Source: Streptomyces sp. Tu6071 (GTDB lineage Bacteria; Actinomycetota; Actinomycetes; Streptomycetales; Streptomycetaceae). Taken from it: a stretch of 64,000 nucleotides of DNA. Under the pieces are notes generated by a model. It did not search any database and had not been told where the DNA came from. It saw only the letters and a program-made list of their open reading frames with translations. The stretch's first letter is position 1; each line of letters opens with the position of its first letter. Below are positions 57,269-64,000 of the stretch, piece after piece. The stretch covers positions 5,230,945 to 5,294,944 of the forward strand of contig NZ_CM001165.1 in the NCBI RefSeq assembly GCF_000213055.1. The letters are read 5' to 3'. The position numbers were made by a program, and so were the translations under genes.

Positions 57269-57527
57269 TACGCCCGCGCTCGCCGACGCCCGGCGCGGAC
57301 GCGCCGACACATGGGCCCGGCCGCTCCTACCCCCGTACATGAACCCCTCGTTGCCCGGGGAAGGCCGTCGTCCGGCGGGGTGGGGACGGGCGGGCGTGCC
57401 GGGTGATCCCCGTAGCCCAAGCGGCGGCGAGCCGTGCGGCGGCGTTCACGTCGTGGCCACGCGCGCTGCCGAACCTCCCTGGTGAGGAGGGGGAGCCGCT
57501 CCCTCCCGCCGTCCGGGAGGGACGCGC

Positions 57528-59327
57528 ATGTCGCGTACGCACTCCAGCAGTAACCCCCACAGCACCCCTGCTCCCCACACCCCCGCCCCGCGCTCGGCCC
57601 CCGCCCGCCGCACTCTCCTGCTCGCCGCGTCGGCGGCCGGGCTCACCGCGGGGGCCGCCGGCCTCTCGGGCGCGCTCGGCGCCTGGGGGAGCCCACCCCG
57701 TCCCCCCGCTGCCGGACCGGCCGCGGCACCCGTCCCCGTCACCCGGCTCTCCTCCCGCCCCTCCCCGCCCGGACCCCTCACCCCCTACACCGAGGGCACC
57801 ACCCTCGACTCCGTCGCCACCCCGCGCGGCGGCCCGGGAGGCTACCGGCGGCTCGCCGAGGGGCCCGGCTGGCAGCGGCTCGTACGCGAGGACCTCGCCA
57901 CCGCGCACGCGGGACGGCAGGAGCGGCGGCGTACGCTCGCCGCCCTCGTCCAGTTCACCGACCTGCACCTCGTCGATGTGCAGCACCCGCTGCGGTACGA
58001 GTACCTGCGCGCCGCGACCGCGAGCGCCTGGCGCCCGCAGGAGGCGCTGTCCGTCGTCGGGGCGCTCGCGCTCGTCGAACGGGTCAACGGGCTGCGCGGC
58101 GTCCCCGCGACAGGGGCCCCGCTCGACCTCGTCATGACCACCGGCGACAACACCGACAACAACGCGGCCTGCGAACTCGACTGGTTCCTCGGCCTCATGA
58201 GCGGCGGCAAGGTGACCCCCGACACCGGCCTCCGCGGCCACTTCGAGGGCGTGCAGAGCGCGGGGATCGACCTGTACTGGCAGCCGGGCGAGCGCCGCGC
58301 CGACGCCGACAAGCGCCACGGCTTCCCGTACCTGCCGGGCTATCTCGCCGCCGCGACCCGCCCCCTGCGCAGCCCGGGACTCAACCTGCCCTGGTACTCC
58401 ACCGTCGGCAACCACGACTTCCTTCCCGGCGGCTGCTGGGCCCCGGGGGACGGCTGGGCGCACGAGATCGCCACAGGCGACCGCAAGCTCATGAGCCTCC
58501 CGGCCGGAACCGGAGCCGGCTTCTGGCGCAAGGTCACCGCGGGACAGGACCCCAAGGGAGACCTCTTCCGCGCCCTCCTGCACGAGCAGCGCCGCCGCAC
58601 CCGCCGCGTCACCCCCGACCCGCGCCGCGCCCCCGTCACCCCCGAGCAGTACCTGCGCGCCCACCTCGACCCCCGCCACACCGGCCCCGGCCCGCACGGC
58701 CACGGCTACACGGAGAACTCCCTCGACCGCCGCGTCCGCTACTACGCCTTCCCGATCGGCGACGACGTCCTGGGGATCAGCCTGGACACGACCGACCTCG
58801 GCGGCCACTACGAGGGCTCGCTCGACGAGACACAGTTCCGGTGGCTGGAACGCACCCTCGCACGCGCCGAGCAGCCCTACGCGCTCGTCTTCAGCCACCA
58901 CACGAGCGCCACGATGCGCAACACCCGCCCCGACCCGGCCCGCCCCGGCGAACGCCGCAGGGACGGCGCGGCGGTACGGGCCCTGCTGAGCCGCAGCCCC
59001 CGCGTCCTCGCGTGGATCAACGGCCACAGCCACAAGAACGCGATCACCCCCCACCCCGGCTTCTGGGAGATCTCCACCGCCTCGCACATCGACCACCCTC
59101 AGCTCGCCCGTGTCGTCGAGCTGACGGCCAACGGCGACGGCACGCTCTCCCTCTTCACCACCCTCGTCGAGTCCGACGCCCCGGCCACGACCGACTTCAC
59201 CGACCTCGGCCCCCGGGGCCTCGCCTCCCTCTACCGCGAACTCGCCCTCAACGCCCCCGGCGCCCGCACGACCCTCGCCGGACGCCCCTCCGACCGCAAC
59301 ACCGAACTCCTGCTCCCCACCCGCTGA
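57528..59327 (+). CDS. Secreted (Tat-type) calcineurin-like metallophosphoesterase, TIGR03767 family
   Basis: 599 residues from ATG with GGGAGGG upstream. An N-terminal ARRTLLLAASAAGL fits a Tat signal. The metal motifs of calcineurin-like phosphoesterases are all present: FTDLHLVD near 142, TTGDNTDN near 205, GNHD near 300, SHHTS near 460 and NGHSHKN near 505. It would hydrolyse phosphate esters outside the membrane. A Pro-rich linker follows the signal. The family is common in streptomycetes; substrate unknown. Confidence 0.88.
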   Translation: MSRTHSSSNPHSTPAPHTPAPRSAPARRTLLLAASAAGLTAGAAGLSGALGAWGSPPRPPAAGPAAAPVPVTRLSSRPSPPGPLTPYTEGTTLDSVATPRGGPGGYRRLAEGPGWQRLVREDLATAHAGRQERRRTLAALVQFTDLHLVDVQHPLRYEYLRAATASAWRPQEALSVVGALALVERVNGLRGVPATGAPLDLVMTTGDNTDNNAACELDWFLGLMSGGKVTPDTGLRGHFEGVQSAGIDLYWQPGERRADADKRHGFPYLPGYLAAATRPLRSPGLNLPWYSTVGNHDFLPGGCWAPGDGWAHEIATGDRKLMSLPAGTGAGFWRKVTAGQDPKGDLFRALLHEQRRRTRRVTPDPRRAPVTPEQYLRAHLDPRHTGPGPHGHGYTENSLDRRVRYYAFPIGDDVLGISLDTTDLGGHYEGSLDETQFRWLERTLARAEQPYALVFSHHTSATMRNTRPDPARPGERRRDGAAVRALLSRSPRVLAWINGHSHKNAITPHPGFWEISTASHIDHPQLARVVELTANGDGTLSLFTTLVESDAPATTDFTDLGPRGLASLYRELALNAPGARTTLAGRPSDRNTELLLPTR

Positions 59328-59489
59328 GCCCCGTCCCCCGAACGGCCGTACACCCGCCGACGAGTGACCACATCGCCTTGTCGACATATGTCCGGAAGTC
59401 GTCTCGTGCGGGTGTTCGGAAGCCTCACGCGGGAGGGGGAGAAGGGGAGCCTTCGCGCGGCTACGAGGCTCCGGGCGGCGCGCCGGAAC

Positions 59490-59615
59490 GGGGCGCGGTG
59501 TCGATACGGGGCGCGGTGTCGATACGGGGCGCGGTGCCGGAACGGGGCGCGGTGCCGGAACGGGGCGCGGTGCGGATACAAGCCGTCGTGCCGGTACGGG
59601 CCGTCGTGCCGGTAC
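59490..59615. repeat. Seven 18-bp tandem repeats
   Basis: Units of GGGGCGCGGTGTCGATAC (two), GGGGCGCGGTGCCGGAAC (two), GGGGCGCGGTGCGGATAC, then AAGCCGTCGTGCCGGTAC and GGGCCGTCGTGCCGGTAC. The arrangement shows homogenisation in pairs. The surrounding gap 59328-59708 carries no gene. Confidence 0.9.
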
Positions 59616-59708
59616 GGGTCACCGCGCCGCCCCGGTCGCGGCGGGTCCCCGCGTCGTCCCGGGCACGGCACACCTCGGGGCGGGGCGTCCCCGGGCGTCC
59701 GCGCGCCC

Positions 59709-60791
59709 TCAGCGCGGCAGCACCTCCACGTACGCCGCCGGTTCGCGGTCCGCCGCCGTGAGCAGCGCGGTGCGCACGACGCAGGACTGCTGCTCGGCTG
59801 CGTCCCGCAGCTTGCGCGGGGTGAGGTGGAGGAGCGTGATGCCGAGCAGTTCCAGGCGCTCCCGCTTGCGCGCCGACTCCGTCCACGTCGCGTCCGGCTC
59901 GTGCGCCTCGCCGGGGCGGTGCACCCGCGTGTCCAGCTCCACCGCGACCGCCTGCTCGGGCCAGTACGCGTCGACCGTGCCGAGCGAGGGGCCCTGCGGG
60001 AGCCGCAGTTCGACGTTCCACGCCGGGTCCGGGAGCCCACTCTCCTCGACCATGCGGTACAGACGTTCCTCGGCGACGCCCCGGTCCTCGCGCAACAACG
60101 TCTCCATGGCGTCCAGTACGCACGGCCTGTTCATGAGCCCGCAGCGGCGCAGTTCGGCCAGGAGCGCCCCGGTGCCGCAGTACCCCTCACGGACCGCGCG
60201 CCCCAGCAGCCGCGTCACCGCGCCCGCGTCGCTCAGTTCCGCGACGGTGTCCGCGAGCGCCCTCGTCACGGGGGCCGTCGGCACGCCCGTCACCTGCTGC
60301 GGGGCGGGCAGTTCGGCACCGCGCACGATCCGTACGAACGCGGTCGAGCGCAGCCTGCGCGTGCGCGGCACGAGCACGTCGTAGCGCTCCGCCGTCGCGA
60401 GCGAGCCCACCGGGCCCTCCAGCGGGAAGCCGTGCAGGGCGAGCGCGGCCGGGCCGGTGATCATCGCGACCGTGCCGGGGTCGCGTGACTCCTCGGAGGT
60501 GGGCTGGGCCGGGACCCCGCGCGCCCGCCCGGCCGGGGGCCGCCGCGCGTACCGCACGGCGGCGTGCAGCCGCTCCTCCGTCGTGGGCCGCCCGGAACGC
60601 AGCAGGAACACGCCGGGCAGCAGGCGCTGCCAGCCCCCGCCGGGGGCACAACGGGCCGTCAGCCGGGCGGTGCTGATGCCCCGGGCGCGCAACTGCGCGG
60701 CGTCGGCCACCAGGTGCGGCCCCGTGACGGGCAACTCGCGGGCCGCGGGGGCGGCTGAGGAAGCGGGGACGGCAGAGGAGAGATGAGTCAT
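59709..60791 (-). CDS. AbiEi-like antitoxin-domain protein with a DUF559-like C terminus
   Basis: 360 residues. The N-terminal half (ARGISTARLTARCAPGGGW, LPGVFLLR, ALALHGFPL) resembles the type IV AbiEi antitoxin winged-helix family. The last 110 residues (LGTVDAYWPEQAVAVELDTR, RKRERLELLGITLLHLTP) resemble the DUF559/Vsr-type nuclease fold with a VDxxW...VELD core. No AbiEii toxin gene is adjacent, so it is an orphan of the kind widespread in actinobacteria. ATG has GGAGGAGG 11 nt upstream. Confidence 0.75.
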   Translation of the reverse strand: MTHLSSAVPASSAAPAARELPVTGPHLVADAAQLRARGISTARLTARCAPGGGWQRLLPGVFLLRSGRPTTEERLHAAVRYARRPPAGRARGVPAQPTSEESRDPGTVAMITGPAALALHGFPLEGPVGSLATAERYDVLVPRTRRLRSTAFVRIVRGAELPAPQQVTGVPTAPVTRALADTVAELSDAGAVTRLLGRAVREGYCGTGALLAELRRCGLMNRPCVLDAMETLLREDRGVAEERLYRMVEESGLPDPAWNVELRLPQGPSLGTVDAYWPEQAVAVELDTRVHRPGEAHEPDATWTESARKRERLELLGITLLHLTPRKLRDAAEQQSCVVRTALLTAADREPAAYVEVLPR

Positions 60792-61032
60792 GCCGGGGGT
60801 CTTCCTCCTCCACCCCTCCGGCTAACCGCTGTAACGATTCCGTCGACGAAACCGGACAACTTCGTCCTAAAGTACGCATGTTCGAGTGCCGAGACGGGAG
60901 CGGGGCCGAACGGGTGAGAGCCGCCCGGCCTGCGACAACAGCGCCGACCACACACCTCTCGGCCTCGGTGGCAGTGACCGCGCCCGGCTGCGCGGACTAC
61001 CGGCCCGCGCCAACCGGGGCGGGAGAGCCTTC

Positions 61033-61079
61033 GCCAGCCCGCCAGCCCGCCAGCCCGCCAGCCCGCCAGCCCGCCAGCC
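61033..61079. repeat. 8-bp tandem repeats GCCAGCCC
   Basis: Nearly six perfect copies between the AbiEi-like gene and the second pepN. The gap 60792-61213 (422 bp) otherwise shows only GC-rich runs and no gene. Confidence 0.9.
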
Positions 61080-61213
61080 AAAGCCCGCGCACCGGGGGCC
61101 CGCAGGCCCGGCGCGGGCACTGGGGGCCCGCACGCCCGGCTCGTCCCGCTCCTCCACGCGTACAGGCACGCCGAGGCAGGGCGCGAACCCCGCCCCGGCG
61201 TCCCGGAACCGCC

Positions 61214-63784
61214 TCAGCCCGCCTTCGCGTCGCACTCCTGCGCCCGCAGGGCCCGCGCGAGGTCGTCCCGCGACTCGGCCACGAGCCGCCGCGCCGCCTG
61301 TGAGACCTCCGGGTGCTGGAGCAGCCAGGTGTCGGCCTGTTCCAGCGTCGCCGCGCTGTCCTGGAGCGAGGGGAAGAGCCCCCGCACGATGTCCATCCCG
61401 ATCTGGATGGACCGCTCGCTCCATACCCGCGCGATCGCCGCGAAGTACTTCTCCGCGTACGGCGCGATGAGCGCCCGCTGGCTCGACTGCTCGAAACCGT
61501 CGATGCTCGCCTCGACGAGCGCGTTGGACAGCTCGTCCGACTCCACGACCTGCGCCCACACCTGCGCCTTGACCGCCTCGGTGGGACGCGAGGCGAGCAG
61601 CCGCACCTGGTGACGCTTGCCGGAGGCGGTGTGGTCGCGGGCCAGCTCGGCCTCGATCTCCTTCTCGCCCGCGCGCCCGTCCACGACGAGCGGTTCGAGG
61701 AAGGCCCAGCGCAGCTCCTGGTCCACCTCGAGGCCCTCGACCGACTCCGTACCGGCGAGCAGCCCCGCCACCAGGGCGAGTTCCTCGGCCGAGGCGGCGG
61801 TGGTGGCGAGGAAGCGCGCCCAGGTGAGCTGGTGCTGGCTGCCCGGCTCGGCGGCCCGCAGCTCCTTGAGCGCACCGGCGCCGAGCGCGGCGGCCGTCTC
61901 CTCGCGGCGCGCGGGCGCCACGTAGTGGGCGAGCGTGGTGCGGGCCCAGGAGTGCAGCATCTGCAGGACGCCGATGTCGCTCTCGCGTCCGGCGAACCGC
62001 AGCACGATCGCGATGAACTCGCGCCCGGGGAGCAGCCCGTCCCTGGTGACCCCCCACAGCGCCGACCAGCACAGGGCGCGGGCGAGGGGGTCGGTGATGT
62101 CGCCGAGGTGCGCGCGCAGCGTGGCGAGCGAGGTCTCGTCGAAGCCGATCTTGCAGTAGGTGAGGTCGTCATCGTTGACGAGGACCAGCTCGGGCGCGTC
62201 CTGCCCGGCCAGCTCCGTGATGACCGTGCGGGGTCCGGCGACGTCCGCCTCGGCGCGCGCGTACCGCACGAGTGCGCCGTTCTCACGCCGGTAGAGGCCG
62301 ATCGCGACGCGGTGGGGCCGCAGCTCGGGGTGCGAGGGGGCGGCCTCCTGGCGCACGGCCAGCTCGGCGACCTTGCCCTCGCTCAGCGTCAGTTCGGGCG
62401 TGAGCGTGTTGACGCCGGCGGTCTGGAGCCAGGCCGCGGCCCAGCCCGTCATGTCCCGTCCGGAGGTCTCGGCGAGCGCGGAGAGCAGGTCGCCGAGCGT
62501 CGTGTTCCCGTAGGCGTGGCGCTTGAAGTAGCGGCGCGCGCCCTCCAGGAAGGCGTCCTGGCCCACGTAGGCGACGAGCTGCTTGAGGACGCTCGCTCCC
62601 TTCGCGTACGTGATGCCGTCGAAGTTGAGCTTCGCGTCCTGGAGGTCGCGGATGTCGGCGGTGATCGGGTGCGTCGAGGGGAGCTGGTCGGCCCGGTACG
62701 CCCACGCCTTGCGGTTGTTGGCGAAGGTGATCCAGCCGTTGCGGTGGCGCGTGGACTCGACCATCGAGAAGGCGCCCATGAAGTCCGCGAAGGACTCCTT
62801 GAGCCACAGGTCGTCCCACCACTTCATGGTGACGAGGTCGCCGAACCACATGTGCGCCATCTCGTGCAGGATGACGTTCGCGCGCCGCTCGTAGGAGGCT
62901 TCGGTGACCTTGCCCCGGTAGATGTACTCCTCGCGGAAGGTGACGAGGCCCGGGTTCTCCATCGCGCCGAGGTTGTACTCGGGGACGAACGCCTGGTCGT
63001 ACTTGCCGAAGGGGTAGGGGTAGTCGAAGTTCTCGTGGAAGAAGTCGAGGCCCTGCTTGGTGACGAGGAAGATGTCGTCCGCGTCGAAGTAGGGGGCGAG
63101 TCCCTTGCGGCACATGGCGCCGAGCGGGATCTCCAGCGTCGAGCCGTCGGGCAGCGCACGGCTGTAGGAGTCCGTCACGTAGTGGTAGGGACCGGCGACG
63201 ACGCATGTGATGTACGTCGAGATCGGCGCGGTCTCGGCGAACTCCCAGACGCCGGACGTCAGCTCGCCCGCGCCGTTGCTCCACACGCGCCAGTCCGCGG
63301 GGGCCTGGACGCGGAAGCGGTACGGGGCCTTGAGGTCGGGCTGCTCGAAGTTGGTGAAGACCCGGCGGGCGTCGGCCGGCTCGTACTGCGTGTAGAGGTA
63401 GACCTCGCCGTCCTCGGGGTCGACGAAGCGGTGCATGCCCTCGCCGGTGCGCGAGTAGGCGCAGCGCGCGTCGACGACGAGGGTGTTCTCGGCGGCGAGC
63501 CCGTCGAGCGCGACGCGGGTGCCGTCGAAGACCTCGGCGGGGTCGAGGGCGCGGCCGTTGAGCGTCACGGAGTCCACGGAGGGCGCGACGAGGTCGGCGA
63601 AGCTGCTCGCGCCGGGCTCCGCGCACGTGAAGCGGAGCGTGGTGAGCGAGCGGAAGGTACGGGGTCCCGAAGCGGGGCCTTCGCCGACGGCGGAGCGCAG
63701 GTCGAGCTCCACCTCGTACGAGGTGACGGAGAGCAGCTCCGCCCTGGTACGGGCTTCCTCGCGGGTCAGGTTCTCTCCGGGCAC
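61214..63784 (-). CDS. pepN: Aminopeptidase N (M1 metallopeptidase), second copy
   Basis: 856 residues from GTG (VPGENLTREEARTR), 5 nt after AAGGAG. GAMENPGLV, HEMAHMWFGD near 305 and the Glu of WLKESFADF make a complete M1 site. It parallels the copy at 50586-53159 along its whole length, with near-identical blocks such as HMWFGDLVTM, PSTHPI and FDGITYAKGASVLKQLVAYV. The N-terminal beta domain and the C-terminal tail differ most. Same cellular role expected; different peptide preference is possible. Upstream frames to 63946 lack this N terminus. Confidence 0.95.
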   Translation of the reverse strand: MPGENLTREEARTRAELLSVTSYEVELDLRSAVGEGPASGPRTFRSLTTLRFTCAEPGASSFADLVAPSVDSVTLNGRALDPAEVFDGTRVALDGLAAENTLVVDARCAYSRTGEGMHRFVDPEDGEVYLYTQYEPADARRVFTNFEQPDLKAPYRFRVQAPADWRVWSNGAGELTSGVWEFAETAPISTYITCVVAGPYHYVTDSYSRALPDGSTLEIPLGAMCRKGLAPYFDADDIFLVTKQGLDFFHENFDYPYPFGKYDQAFVPEYNLGAMENPGLVTFREEYIYRGKVTEASYERRANVILHEMAHMWFGDLVTMKWWDDLWLKESFADFMGAFSMVESTRHRNGWITFANNRKAWAYRADQLPSTHPITADIRDLQDAKLNFDGITYAKGASVLKQLVAYVGQDAFLEGARRYFKRHAYGNTTLGDLLSALAETSGRDMTGWAAAWLQTAGVNTLTPELTLSEGKVAELAVRQEAAPSHPELRPHRVAIGLYRRENGALVRYARAEADVAGPRTVITELAGQDAPELVLVNDDDLTYCKIGFDETSLATLRAHLGDITDPLARALCWSALWGVTRDGLLPGREFIAIVLRFAGRESDIGVLQMLHSWARTTLAHYVAPARREETAAALGAGALKELRAAEPGSQHQLTWARFLATTAASAEELALVAGLLAGTESVEGLEVDQELRWAFLEPLVVDGRAGEKEIEAELARDHTASGKRHQVRLLASRPTEAVKAQVWAQVVESDELSNALVEASIDGFEQSSQRALIAPYAEKYFAAIARVWSERSIQIGMDIVRGLFPSLQDSAATLEQADTWLLQHPEVSQAARRLVAESRDDLARALRAQECDAKAG

Positions 63785-64000
63785 CGGCACTCCTTCGTGA
63801 CTGTGGGGCGTGGCTGAGGTCGCGCTGCGTGACATGGCGTGCGGTGCTGCCGCACCGCGCCGCACGGCGGGCGCACTGTGGGGATACGCCAACGATCCTC
63901 GCACGAGGCCGGGAGGGAGGACATCAGGGAGTCCCCGGACAAACAACCCGGAGATTTTTCAGGGTCGAAAGGCCGTGACCCTGAGTTTTTCCCTGAGATC
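63785..64000. other. Upstream region of the second pepN, end of window
   Basis: 216 bp, more AT-rich in the last 60 bases. It should hold the pepN promoter; nothing else is recognised. Confidence 0.4.

Overview
The window is about 64 kb of very GC-rich DNA with Streptomyces-like gene content: GTG/TTG starts, AGGAGG-type ribosome sites, a PknG operon, a chitosan-utilisation (csn-type) operon, a GH5/CBM2 cellulase with a CebR-like box, an LAxTG-anchored thioester protein, group 2 truncated haemoglobin, two PepN peptidases and a LCMT-like methyltransferase. I therefore read it as a Streptomyces chromosome segment, probably from the core or near-core. I see no insertion sequence, integrase, CRISPR array, rRNA or tRNA.

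Layout. 1-13.8 kb holds mostly unlinked housekeeping or stress genes: a dynamin-like GTPase, LysR regulator, DoxX protein, long-tailed SSB, thioester surface protein, EttA, a hotdog thioesterase, a divergent ArsR-like/OsmC pair, truncated haemoglobin and a PCMT-like methyltransferase. 13.8-25.5 kb is one minus-strand seven-gene signalling operon, read GlnX - GlnH - coiled-coil protein - PknG - PP2C phosphatase - vWA protein - FHA protein: a complete amino-acid-sensing and phosphorylation pathway with reader and eraser. 25.8-33.0 kb is the csn-like operon (ROK repressor, sugar-binding lipoprotein, two permeases, GH4 hydrolase, sugar kinase), with a palindrome of the CsnR type before the regulator. 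33.2-40.4 kb has a Nudix hydrolase, cellulase, MscS channel, HNH nuclease, LLM flavoprotein and a membrane Ser/Thr kinase. 40.7-44.1 kb is a tight four-gene cassette of unknown product (EF-hand protein, divergent isopropylmalate-dehydrogenase-like protein, isochorismatase-like hydrolase, methyltransferase); three of the genes overlap by 4 bp. 44.5-50 kb carries malQ, small proteins, an F420/FMN-fold oxidoreductase and pssA. 50.6-63.8 kb carries two pepN paralogues flanking a FAD monooxygenase, asd, a Nudix hydrolase, a Tat-type phosphoesterase and an AbiEi-like protein.

A recurring oddity is tandem repetition: short arrays (6 to 38 bp periods) fill many of the larger intergenic gaps, and one (15 bp, six copies) has expanded in frame inside the LysR gene. 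The most structured is a five-copy, roughly 35-bp-period array of 11-7-11 dyads at 56432-56595 between asd and a Nudix gene. The best candidates for new biology are the four-gene cassette at 40741-44121, the expanded PknG operon, and this dyad array. All functional assignments rest on motifs and recalled family knowledge; no database search was run.
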